Part shown: one piece after another, positions 13,219-26,324 of the stretch
Layout of the letters: each line of letters opens with the position of its first letter
Numbering within the stretch: the stretch's first letter is position 1
Source: Pholis gunnellus
Taxonomy: Eukaryota > Chordata > Actinopteri > Perciformes > Pholidae
Assembly (NCBI GenBank): GCA_910591455.2
Contig: OU342822.1
Span: forward strand, 15,165,154-15,229,153
DNA length: 64,000 nt
Direction: 5' to 3'
Translations under genes and position numbers: made by a program
Notes under the pieces: generated by a model
What the model was told of the DNA's origin: nothing
Database searches by the model: none
What the model saw: only the letters and a program-made list of their open reading frames with translations

Positions 13219-16200
13219 ACACAAACCCTGTCATAAACACAGGGTCCTGTGGGAGGAAGTGTGAGGGAGGGAAAGTACCTCATCAAGACAACAACAACAG
13301 CAGAGGTGCAGGGAGTGACAGCTGCTCACTGAGAGAGACATGAGGGATCACCTCTGTACCATAACAACAAACACAAGCATGGCTGCCTCCACGCTCACAG
13401 TTAGAGCAGACTAATGGACACACCTGATGGACAAAATTATTTATTGTAATTGGCTGGTATGTACCAAGAAGACCTATTTTGCCTTTTAAATTAAGAAGAA
13501 CTAAGAGTGCATCAGCTCTCAAGGTGAATATTCACTCCGTCTCCCATTCACTTCAAGTCCATATTTCCTGTATTGCTGCAATCCTCCAGCCAACTCCAGA
13601 GTTCTTTCTTCAACCGTGGTCGGCCAATAGAAACACTCACACACTGTGTTTGGAAATGGAGAAGTTATTATTCACCCTGCATGCAACCTGTTTAGTGCAA
13701 TATTACTCTACCAGATTAAAAACAACAACATCTGTCTCACATCTGTTTGCTGCTTGCAATTGTTCCGCTCAATATTTTAACCCAACATACAGCTGTGGTA
13801 TTGCATCGTGCTTTTCCTGATTGAAGGCCGGTTTAGTTGAATGGAAGAATAATGGTTGAATACTTTTTGTCAGCAAAATCTAAAAATCCATCTATTTGAT
13901 TTTGGAAGTACCGTTTGTCTGGTGACATGGTAGTTTTCATGAGCCTCGATAAAATCCCTAGTTTATGTTCATTTAGTTGTCTGACAGCAGAAACAGAAAG
14001 AAATGTTTCGCGAGGGGACAACTAAATTGTGAGTTTAACCAGCCGAAACTCATTGTATCAGTATTTGGGCTAGCCCACAGATGTTTAGCCATTGTGCCGA
14101 AAACACAGCAGGCAGCGGGGCTCGCCACAATGATTACATTTTTTCTACAGCTGGTAGGGGTGTTCATGTGTTTTATAAACGGGAACTGGCTGCACATATT
14201 CTCTTTATGCAATTCACCATCAAAAGTTAAACCATCCCGTACTTTTAGGTTGGCGGCATTTTCAAATTTAGCCCGCTAAAATGTGTACGTAGCCTATGAG
14301 TGCCATCAGGCATGGGCCTATGATTTGTTTATAGCTTCATACCTCTGTTTTATGTAACTTTGCATCAATCAGAAATGCTTGTGAGTGTTTAATTTGCTGG
14401 GAATACCTTCTGTCAACATCATTGTGCGTCTATGTGTGTTTAAAGACAGTCGGCATCAAATGATTAAAGGGTGTGTTTGCGATCTATTGAGAAAGGCTTA
14501 GCGGCTGAAACATTGTATTCGCTGAGACACACGTTTTGTTCTCGTCTTCCTGGTACTTTGAAGTTCAGTGTTCTTTTCTTTCTTGTCCGCTTCATTGACA
14601 CAAACACCTGAGGCCTCCACTCTCAAATTATCCTCGGTTGCGACATATTCATTGGCCTATCCTGGAAACACCTGTCATTCTGTTGTTTTTTTTTTATTCT
14701 TTAGGCAATGCATGTGGTAAACACTTTTTTTGTGACATCATGTTGCTGCTTTGACATGTATCCCTTTAATTTAGCAGTAAAAGAGGCCTCATTCTTTTGT
14801 GGGTATGATAGAAGCAAAAGAAGCCCTGCCCAACTCCACCCATCCTGAGTACATAAAGTAGCGTGGCGACCAAAACGGTTGCAATTAACTTTCAAGAAAT
14901 GCAAAAACACTGAAAAAGGGTAAACGTTTGAAGATGAAAACACGGACGACTACCAGACCACACAACGCCGTGGCAGCGACCTCTCAACCACGATCCAGCA
15001 ATCAGACTTCTTTTTGCCACCAGAGGAGTCGCTGCCTGCTGGCCATTAGAGAGAATGCACGTTTAAGGCGCTTCTGCGTTGGCTTCAGTTTTCAGACCTG
15101 GAGGTTACTGCCTGACACGCTTAGGGTACAGTGTTTGTTGTTATACTGGGAGTCCAGTATCTAGTTTGACTGCATGGAGAGTATGAATCGTACATAGTCA
15201 TATAGTCATCCATCGATGATACTGATAAGTGAAAGTTGTGAATTACATACCTTCGGGGAAGTCCCGGCAGCAGACACTCACACACTCACACATATGCAAA
15301 CATGCAAACACCTGCCTCGGGGGAAACCACCCCAATGGGCATGGCCTTAGATAAATCTATTATTCATTATAGTACACAACATGGTAGTGATAAATATATA
15401 ACAGGAGCAGCACGTAGAGGTATTTGGCCTGACTCAGTGTTATTGTTTGCACGTTACTTCGTCGGGTGAGTTGTAAAGTGCAGGTGCACAGCCCTCTGGA
15501 CAGACAGTTGCCGGGCGAGGAGGAGCTTTTAGTGTGAAAAACACACACACACACCCACACACACACACACCCACACATACACACACACAAACACACATTC
15601 ACATACATGCACAGGTGCATCCAGGTAGATAACTTGGTATCATGCAATTGCATCACCCAGGACGATGTTCCAATTTATTTGAAGGGGGATCTCTCACCTG
15701 CAGCATAACCACTGACACACACTCTTGAAATGTATTTGCATTTTTTTACAGTATATGATAATGAGCTTGTCCAGAAATACATAAATATAAAAATAATACT
15801 AGATTCTTCCACAAAAAAAAGAGATCTCCCAGAAAACACAGATCTATAATTTCTCTCGTGTTTCGCACAAATTTGACCAATGGACTGTTAGTACAGCCAA
15901 TGTAAAACTATTAGCTGTAGCTAGCGAGCAACATTCTCACAGAGTGTGTGTATGTAGAGGGAGTGTGTGTGTACAGCTCAGAACTCACAAACTCCTTGCT
16001 CTTACTTTAATTAAGATAGCGTTTTATTTGGCACAAATATTGGTTCGTCCTCATCCTACATAAGTCTTTTCTCTTGTATGTGAACCTTAAAAACACGGGC
16101 CTGCTGTTTAAATATGCAAAGAAAACAAAGCCTATGCTAGCTAAACAGTCATACAATGGTTATATTAGAATGAAATACTCTGATCTTACAATTTACAATT

Positions 16201-16855
16201 CCAGCCTTAACTAGTTCTGTAATGCTGTTTCTTTCTGCTAAATGGAAACATTTGGCCTGGAACAGTCTTTTATGATGAAGCCATCAAGTGCAAAAAAAAA
16301 AAGAAAAAGTTGACGTTACATTGGTTCAATTAGTTGGCAAGCTAAAGCTAATAAAATCAGTTTACATTCTTTACTAAGATTTTCAAATGGCAAATCAGCC
16401 ACTGTTATTATAAACTGCATATGTGCCATATGAGAATGGAGAGCTTGACAGGTAAGTAGGGGAGGTAGCGCTCTACGCGCGGTGATTGGCACCGCATCTA
16501 AAATTTGCTTCTTCTTCTGTCTTTACGCAGCTTTTTGATCTCAACTTCAATATCTATTGCAGCCTAAAATCAACTTCTACTTTGACACAATCTGGATCTT
16601 ACTAACTCTAGTTTATTGCCAGAAGAAAGGCACACTCACCCAAAACCTTTCAATGAAAACTTTTTTGATTTGAAAAATATTAAAAGGAATATTCATGCCA
16701 AGCTTCTCCGAGAGGCTGCACATGTGTTTTTGAATGCCCTCACTGAGGGGGCCAGAGAAAACCGGCTGTTCCTGAATCAGCCAGAGTCACACGTTTTTTA
16801 TGGGAGGACATGTGAGGATTGCAAAACAGGAAACACAGGGCCTTGATAACTCACA

Positions 16856-16897
<42 letters not shown>

Positions 16898-18947
16898 GGG
16901 CACTTGCACATACAAAAAGTGTGTGGGCATGTTGCGTAGGGCACTTGGAAATGGGTTAGATTTAAAAAAAAAAAGTGTGTGCATGTTTCACAGCAAAAGG
17001 GCCCCTTCTGGTGCTCTTCTCTACACACCTCAGTAAGCACAGGATGTGTGTGTGTGCAAGTTGTGAAGCTGAAGATGGGTGCAGGGCTTACAGTGTGTGC
17101 CAAAATAGTCACAATGCGTGATCGATGGGACTGTTGGCCATCAGTCGCTCTGCAGGACTAACAGGTAGGAGGAGGGAGGTGGAGTAAAAAGAAGAAGAAA
17201 GAAACACAAATCCAAAACATCATAAATGAAACAAAAGGAGCAGTAAACACGAGTAAGTGCTCATTAAGACGGATGAGTAGCTCCTTCTCGGCACCTCTCT
17301 CTGTCTCTGCTTCTCTGTAATACACACAAACACATTCAACACCGTGGTGTATTTTCTGTGAGTCCTGGACAAGTTTGAACGTGCGCACCGCCCTGTGATG
17401 ACTAAAACACACACAACACAAACATGTGGAACCAGCACTTAGCGTAGTGTAGTACCTCATCAGAAACATGATAGGGTTGTGTCACGAGGGAGTTATTGTT
17501 GCAGATATAATTGTGACAAGTGATCCCTTTTCCTTGAATGGTAACTCCATTTATTTCCTTGGTAGCATGAGGTTCTTTCTTTAAAATACTTAAAATATTT
17601 TCCATCCAAATTTAGTGCAGATTCCAATCAATTTTCCGGAAAAAGGTGAGAATACTGTGATGAGTATTTCCATCCACTGTTATGAAAATATTGATGTTTT
17701 CAACTGCCATGTTTAAGTCAAATACTTTGTGTATATCATCGTTCATTTGCTAAGTCGGTTTTCAGCGTAGTGCTTTTTTGCAATATATTAATTTCGACTA
17801 AAAAACACAACGATTATTGATCATCGTGAGCACAAAGGTGCTCGCCGACACTTCTCACAGTGAATACACAAAATGTTCTCACACCAGTTATAAGAGATTT
17901 CTGCTGCCTTCCAACACAGTTGGCCGGATTCTTTGGTTGTTTCATTGCTACATATGTAAAATAAGTGTTACAGTTATATACAGTTATAGAGCAAGCCGTC
18001 AGCGCTGGATGAGTAATACTGTAACATCTTCAAAGAGTTATATCTGTGGAATGAGACAGCAGGCCCGGTGTTAGAAGCATTTTTATTTGAGAATATCAGG
18101 AAGACATGTCATGTGTATTGGTTGTTGCAGGTCAGAGGCAGTAGATGGAGAAAACATTAAGGAGTTATTGCAAAAATTGACATTGACCAATAGACTCCTC
18201 GTGATATGTTGGTTCCTCCTACAGTCTGCTTCAAATCTAAAGAGAATTTATAAAAAGCAGTTATTTAAATTCATATTTATTTTTCATCCTAAATAACGAC
18301 AAACCACTACAGCACAAATCAAAATAGCTTGTTTTCTAGTTACTCAAAAGGTAAAGTTCAGAAGCCCCCTGCAGGAGCCGGACCCTGAGACAACATCTAT
18401 CTGGCCCTTGTAGCTGAACAGATACACTGTACAAAGGTTTGGTTTTGTCTTCACCATTATGGAGAGTTTACTGTACATGCTGTGGTAAGGGTAGATGTGT
18501 GTGTGTGTGTGTGTGTGTGTGTGGGAGGGGGGTTGTTGGGGGGGGATTCTCTGGAACAGGATGTAGCTGTGCAAACGCCTAAAAGCTTCTCTTGCTTGTG
18601 TTTGCACAAGGGATGAAGCAGCAAAAATAAAAGGTCCTTTACTCTGAGCCTCAGGTCCACAATGTACACATGTGGTGGGGACTTCACCACAACCTGTCAG
18701 TCCGAGGGAGGAGAGGATAAAACCAGATAAACATCTCAGTTTGAGATTTACTCTCAGGCACAGGCAGAAAAAGCCCAATATCTTATAACTAAACAGCTGA
18801 ATGGATAACTTGGCAAGCAGCACAGTGGAATGCAAAACTATGCAAATTAGATGCAAAAAGTGAGTCAGCGCTATGATGGAAAATTTCTTGTTGGCTCAGA
18901 GACACATTTTCACTATAATGATTAAGATATATTCTTTTACAACAAAC

Positions 18948-19623
18948 CAGTGGTGACAGTAACTAAGTACATTTACCTTAGTACTACAGTTCTACAAGTA
19001 TAGGGTACTTGTACATTACTTGAGTATTTCCATTTTGTGCTACTTTATATTTCAATTCCACTACATTTCAAAAGGAAATATATTGTACTTTTCACTCCAC
19101 TACATCTATTTGACCGCTTTAGTTTCATCCAAAATATAAGAGCAGCTTCTAAAGAATGATGTATTGTTGCAGATAAAAGTACTCAAAAGTAAATAAAGTT
19201 ATTAAAATACTCCATCTTGACTATTATAAAATGCTGCATTTACAATAATGGATCAGTAATAATATTTCAATCATAAATATGATCAAGGTAATATAAATAT
19301 ACAGTACTTGAGTACAGTAATGAGTTGTGTACTTTTACTTCCACAATAATACTTATCTACTTTTAGTTGAAAAACCTTGATTGCGAGATCTTTACTTGTT
19401 ACAGAGTATTTCTATTTTGTAGTATTAGTACTTTCACTTTCATGAAAGATCTCAATACTCCTACCATCACTTACTTTTAATACTTCAAGTAGAGTTTGCT
19501 CATAATACTTCTGTACTTTTACTTAAATTTGATTTTGAATGGAGAACATTTGTAATGGAGTACTTTTAGAATATCATATACTTTTACTTGAACAAAGTAT
19601 CGGAATACTTTGTTCTACCATTG
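18948..19623. mobile_element. hAT-like non-autonomous DNA element (MITE)
   Basis: Starts CAGTGGTGACAG and ends in the inverted form of CAATGGTAGAAC, a hAT-type CARTGGTRRAA terminus. The interior is made of TACTTTTACTT / AAGTAC-type text (AGTAACTAAGTACATTTAC, TCCACTACATTT), common in teleost genomes. The flanking 8-mers CAACAAAC (18940-18947) and CAACAATG (19624-19631) agree at 6 of 8 sites, the duplication length expected for hAT. There is no transposase frame. Confidence 0.75.
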
Positions 19624-22600
19624 CAACAATGTTACTTTAATTATGTTTTTATAAAATACATTTAGGGAAATCAAATTGCAAATTATGGCACGTGCAGCAA
19701 AAATAGTGAAATACATCAGAGTAAATCGTCTTCCGGCCGTCCTCATATGAATTGTTCTTTTTTCAGTTGCTCCCTCCACAGGCAGGTCAAAGGTCGGGGT
19801 CGGGCACGGTTAGTAACCTGGCTCGAGGGGATCTTGACTGAGCAGGTGCTTCAACAACAGCTTGAACTCTCCCCTAACAGTATTAATAAAAATGAAGTGG
19901 CATACACAGTCAATACTGGGGCTTTAGGTCTAATAAACTACTTGGGGTTCTCACACAGTATAATTCCCTTTTATATTCCGTCAAAGAGCAGGAAGAGGTG
20001 GCCAAGGAAAGAGCTCTCTCCAGATCCAGCTGCTAAATGAAGACAAAGAACAGGTTTGGCAGCTATGACTTCATCCCCCCAACAAAGACGGCGAAGGATG
20101 GATGGAGGCGTTGGGAGGAATAAGGGAAGATGACGGCAGACATCGGCAATTCCAGGTACTTTGATGGGTGGCATGAGATTCCAATGCCAGGAGAGTGAAC
20201 CACACCCGGGTATTTAGTACAACTGTGTCTGTATGTGTTTTTACACATGGTAAACAGCTACAGGGGTGTATTTAACCACTCACGTTGACTCAGTGGCTTC
20301 CCACCCTGGCACCTTGATAAAACCGCTGGATATTAAGTGTCTCCAAGCTGAACACAACTTATGAGTTCAGTTATGGAAACCTTGTGGCCCAGAGATGGCC
20401 AGCTGATGCCTATCTAGTGTATTTTCTCATGAAGCTCACACGTAATCCCTCTGAGTGTCTGTCTACTGTCAGAACCTTCATCCCACCCACCTCCGTAATA
20501 CACGGAAACAAGCCCCCAGTCTTCCCATGCTGCTCCATTTAGTATCTATCTATATATCTATCTCCCTGTCTCGCCTGTCCTTTTTTTTCTCTTGCCTCTA
20601 CCTGGACGGAAAAACGCCGGAGGTTTTTCTCGTGGGAAACTCTCGGGAGAGGTATGTTGCCCCGTGAGCAGGGAGTGAGAGTGGAATCCCGTTTTTCTGG
20701 GTCTAGTCTCACTCCCTGTTCCGCGATCCCATCCCGGGCTCTGTGTCACAATCAGGCATCGTGTCAGGACTCGCAGAGGTGTTAGGAAACTCTCGCCTGT
20801 TCTCGCTCAGCCGGATTATGGGGTTTTGGTTGTACGCGGCACCTGTGCGCTTCTTCAACCTCACCTTTCGTTGATTTTCTCATCATCTTTCCATGAGTCA
20901 TCAATTATTTTCTTTCATTTCCCCTCACACCAGAATTGTATTCCTATTTTATTTCTAAGCAAGCAGCCCATTTAAATTTAACCAACTACCCGGTGTCCTT
21001 TAATAAAGTACTGTTTAATACTACCTGAGAGTGCAGTGTGTTTACCATAACTCCTTTTTTATTCAATATAGAGGCATCTTACAATGACCTTCGTCATACT
21101 TAAAGCAGCATTACCAATAAAAAAAGAAAGGTACATCTGTTGCCAGACCTTACTTATCAAACTCGCCAGTCAAGTAGAGGACTTGTCCTGAAGTCACGTG
21201 GTTTTCAGTAAACATAATTATCTTCAAGGAGGGAAGCCAACAGTGAGAGGCAGATGTTTTACTGTGCTGAAATGATTGCAGACATCCATGTCACAGCGGT
21301 TTTCAAAGGACATTTTGGAATGCAGCAAATAGAATATATTTTCATAAAATTGCAGAATAACGAAGGAGTAATGACTGAAATTGAAAAAAAAAAACAGAAC
21401 AGTAAACGGATTAATGATATTTGTCAGGGTAATTTGTATAGAGCGTATAAACATAGAACTGAATTTGAATTGATCATTGTCAAGATACCTGATCCAGCTA
21501 CTTTTGTCAGTATCGGCCCGACATCGATATCAGTGCATCCCTAAAAGTTAATGCAAAGAACTTACAATGATAAGTTTTGGTAACTCTTAGGTTTGATGGC
21601 TTCAGGGGCAAACAAAGGTTCTATCCTCTTCCTGTTTTGGTTGCGTAAAGGTGGGTGCACTCTCTTTTTGCTTGAGACTTGACAATTTGACAGCAGTTTA
21701 AACACTTTGGCTCATGTCTATTGTCAGTTTCAGTGAGTTCTGTGTCTCAAAGGATCTAAATATCTAATACATGACTTTGGCATGTCAAAAAAAAAAGAAA
21801 CGCCAATAGAAAAGAAATGAGATACAGTCCCGCCTGTTAACTTCCTCATTCCTTTTCTCCTCTCCCCATTTCCCAGAAAGAGAAAGGGAAACATGATTTG
21901 CTTGAAAACAAGGAAGAAGCCTCACATGAACTTCTTTTTGAAGTACAGATCTCTGAGTCAACCTTACAAACTGTGAGCAAAACCTCCAGAAGTGTTGAGT
22001 CCGACTCATTTAAACAGTCAGTGTTAGATTGAACCCATTCAAAAGCAAACCACACACATTAGCCGGCGACGGATTGTTATTTGAATGTTTTCAATCTCAA
22101 TTTCAATGTACAGTATAAGTCTGAGAAATTGTCCCACATCCCTATCCTATTTTCAGAATCATGTCGCTCAAACAAAGAAAAGAAACAGCGATGCCTTTAG
22201 TTTTTCTTTAGCTTCAAAATGTATCAGCCGTGATAACGTGGGAACAGAGAGCCAATCGAAGAACAAACCACAGAGAAGCAAGCTGCGACGCCATGTGTCC
22301 AAACTCCTGGACCTGTGTAAGCCGGGATAAGGAAGGGAAGAATGAATGAAGCGCACAAAAGACAGTCACAGACTTACACTGAGATGACACAACAGTCACA
22401 ACATCCTTGTGCCTCGTCGCGTGGCGATGAAAACCCCGGGTGTTTAACCAAATTGTGCCCTGGACTTGAGTCTGAGCGAACGGACGCAGAGCGAGTGGAC
22501 ACAGAGCGAGTGGGCAGGAGAGGACGGCAGGAAGTGAGTGATATCAGCTGGAGGAAGAGTATGAGAGAGACGCAGCAAAGCTTCCTGGGTCACTCAGACA

Positions 22601-23039
22601 CACACACACACGTGTGCATACAAGCGCGTGTGAAGACTAACACGCATGGTGATGCAAGCGACAAAATGGTCGACGTAAACACATTTACACATCTAACTCC
22701 CATATGCAAGGAGGCGATTTCTGTATCCGCTGCAAATTCACACATTTTAAACATTTTCTGAAACGCCAGCCGGTGTTCGGCAAAAGGTCAGACTAAGAGT
22801 TTGGGAGAGTGTGTGTGGTTGGGAAGTAAAAAGTGAAACTATATTAATTTAAGTTTGAGGGGGAAGCAGTTTGGTTTAAAGAATGGGGAAACCATCTTTA
22901 TTTTATAGTGTAATCGCCTCGTGGAGAACTTAATTGGAGGAAGTTTGATGCAGGAGGAAATAAAGTCAAAAATCCGGTTATTTAATATGTATGTTACATC
23001 AGTAGTGGAGCACTGGGTGTATCCCTCTGTCTGCAATAA

Positions 23040-23055
23040 ACACACACACGCACGC

Positions 23056-23095
<40 letters not shown>

Positions 23096-23117
23096 GCACG
23101 CACGCACACAGACACAC
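23040..23117. repeat. (CA)n/(CGCA)n compound microsatellite
   Basis: CA repeats interrupted by CGCA units at both ends. A similar compound array occurs at 23290-23350. Confidence 0.9.
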
Positions 23118-23289
23118 GGCACATGCACAGAAGAGAAAAGGGGAAATTCTGTTTCAATGAGGTGAACAATACTTGACATATCCTGACATATTTTTTACTA
23201 CACACTTCCCCTCTTTGTGACAACTTCCTCACAGTTTTCACTACCAGCGCTAGTTACTACTAGAGGCTGCATATGAATGAAGAAAGATG

Positions 23290-23326
<37 letters not shown>

Positions 23327-24596
23327 ACGCACACGCACACGCACACACACAACCACAGATGCAGGGTAGGAGAGAGAACGAGAAGAGTGTTGTTTTGCAA
23401 CTAGAAAGAGGAAGGTGCATGTGTCACTCATTGTTTTGTGACGCAACACGGACCACTCAATGAACACACATACTCACACTCACACACAGGCTCACGTTAT
23501 TCCCGACTCTTATCCAATCTTGTATGCAAAATATAATTTATCGCCTGGGTATATTTACTTGTTAGCCCTTTGGACAACGAAGGGACCTGAGTGGGCAAGA
23601 TGGAGCATGCAAGAAGATGGAGCATGCAAGAAGATGAAGCTTGCAAGTACAATCTCTCTAACTCACTGGCACAGCAGATTTGCATAGATATTTGCCAGTC
23701 AAATGAGATGCACGGGAAAGTAGGGGTGTAACTTTGGAGAGTAAACTCACCCAGAATTCCCCTCTTCTGGGAGACTCCCAAATCGCTTCCAAGAAAAAAG
23801 GTCAGGTGGGATTGAGTGATCGCTTTTACAGTTTGAAATTGTCGCACGGCAACTTCTTATGCACACATCTGTGTTCAAAAATGATTTCGGCGCAAAAGCA
23901 CTGTATTGATATTTTTTGATGTACCTCACCCAAATCCGCCTCAGGGCCGATTCCTGAAATACAAAGTGGTGTCACCGACGTTTGTTTTGCTTGCAGATGC
24001 TGTGTTGACCGAGACAGAAATGTTGTCTTTGTTGTCTGATAATTGATGATTGAGGGGTCAGGACCTTGCTGCGCTTCGCAGGCTTTGCTTTCACAGACGA
24101 GACCAAGATCCTCGTTTGAGGGTCGGGGGCTTGGAAAGTTCCCTGTTTCATTGGTTTTCAGGTTGCATGTTGATGTTGTTGTTGTTGTTTTTTAACACGG
24201 ATGTTACTTAACTAGGTTATTGTTAGTGTTCAGTATTCAGCCATTACTTTTAGCTGTTTCAGCTGTTTCTAAATATCTTATGTCTATGTCAAACATGTAG
24301 CTATTATTTTAATTTTATTTTTAGACTATTTTAACTCTTTATCCATTTCTTTGAGCTAACGGCCTGTTATTCGTTGCTGTTAGCTAACTATTTATAATTG
24401 TTTATCTAGTACTATAATAAGCACAATCAGTATACTTACTACTGTAAGCTAACTATTTAAAACATTTATCCTGTACTTTTAGCTTTCCCTTCAAACTCTT
24501 TATAGATTAACTTAAATAAACAATTGTAATCAATTATGTATGAATTATGATGAATAAGTGTATTAATTTTTTATTATACTTTATTTGGCACAGTGG

Positions 24597-24604
24597 CACA
24601 CACA

Positions 24605-24667
<63 letters not shown>
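24597..24667. repeat. (CA)n microsatellite
   Basis: About 70 bp of CA with a single AAA interruption near its left end. Confidence 0.95.
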
Positions 24668-24670
<3 letters not shown>

Positions 24671-26281
24671 GAATCAAAAGGTGAAAATAATACAAGCCTA
24701 CCATCAAACGAATGTAAGAATACAGTCACTTTTAATAATAAAAAAACATAAAAACAAGAGTTGAACTCTAACAAAAGCTCTCTGTCCTGTCCTGATAAAT
24801 TGAGCCTCTTTGAATTGACTGTGTGACATTTGGATATGTAAAGGTGAGAGTCTGCCCTGTGGTCAATTGATCCTTAAATTAGAATGCTGCTGAAGCTAAT
24901 TTTACTATTTTTTGGGTAAATACGGATTCAATAGGATCTTCCACAGGCTCCACATCAGTCACCACACTTTGCTTCTGCTGTTGTTGAGACGATATCCTGT
25001 TGTTTGATTCTTATCTATGATGCATGAACACAACTCTCTGCAAACTACCCTAAAAATTGGTCGTGCAAACCACAGACAGATGACACACTCATCCCCAAAA
25101 TCTAGACTAAATAAACACTGGCACGGATGGTTAAATCCAACACTAAACGCCTTGTTTACAGCAACAACAATATGACTGAGCCCGTGTAATTGTGTCTGTG
25201 ATAGCAATACGATTTGACTAATGATGCTGAGCCAAAGGAACAGGCCCAACAGGTTGGGTTCTACAAGAAATAACAAGCGGAGACGTGACTTAAAGAAAGC
25301 TGCTCAGTGGGCCTGGAGAGGAATTTCACAGACCAGTGCAGATGTGGCTTCATGTATACAGTGAATATATGGAAAATACAAATACTAAAAGACCCTTATT
25401 ATAATCATTTTGGCCACAGGCAACACTATGAATACATGTGAATACAATTAAATAATATCTTGGAGGGAGCTTTCCAGAGACAAAAACCTTATTAATAGCC
25501 TTTACGATGCCATCACAATGGAATTCACTATTCTGTTGCATCATGGGAACGGTGGGATCCAGCTGGAGCTTGATACCAGGAACAAAAAGCCAGAATGACT
25601 GCTTTGATTTTATAGAAGTCCAATAATAAACCACTGAAGCAGTCCTTTAACTAGATATATAGTGCGTCAGTTCAAGCAATGTTCTCAAGCCTCTCTGTAG
25701 ATTTGTGTGGTTGTACTGCAAAGGTCAAAGATCACGACCAGGGTATGGATTTGAATCAAATGAATAAAAGGAAAAGAAAAGGAACCAGAAACAACCCACT
25801 CAAATATGTGGTGAGAAATTGGAGGAAAAAAAAGCACTTGTCTTTGTGTATGATACTGAGCAAGTCACTGCAGGTTGCTGCACCTTCTCTTTGGACATGA
25901 ACACCTCACCAGGCCCTCAGAACAAGCCACTTTCAGAATAATGTGTTTTTGACATGTGTCAAACGGTCAGAAAACAGAAGAAAATCCAGTGTACATCATG
26001 TACTTTTCCTTTGCTAAAAGCTCTCTCATCTGCCCACACGCGCCAACACATAACTGCAGTATGTAAATTGCCAAAATCAGCCAACAAACCTGCGCGCATT
26101 AACCCCCCCCCCCCCCAAAAAAAAACAGAAAATCACCACTCAGTGAAAATATGAACACTAATGACACACAGAAATGGAGCAGGTGAAATGTGGCAGGTGT
26201 GCTTCTTAAGTACCTGAGGGTTGTGTATCACTTAAAGTTACAGCAGAGGGATAGGGGTTAAGAACAAAAGATATGATCTGT

Positions 26282-26324
<43 letters not shown>

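Larger units (their letters stand above)
7376..18947. other. gene-free, microsatellite-dense interval
   Basis: No supportable gene. It contains more than ten CA/GT microsatellites (8604-8652, 9065-9096, 9224-9253, 10309-10394, 11586-11620, 11762-11794, 13179-13214, 16858-16892, 18496-18523 and smaller ones), a C14 run at 8453-8466 and a double C tract at 10124-10172. Open frames here run through HTHTHT or CVCVCV tracts and have no splice logic. Confidence 0.65.

Noticed and set aside
12634..13236. 200-codon frame rich in HTHTHT
   Set aside because: Bounded by two CA microsatellites, with no homology or splice signals.
19747..20040. 97-codon plus-strand open frame
   Set aside because: No splice context, no recognisable motif, ordinary composition; expected by chance in 64 kb.
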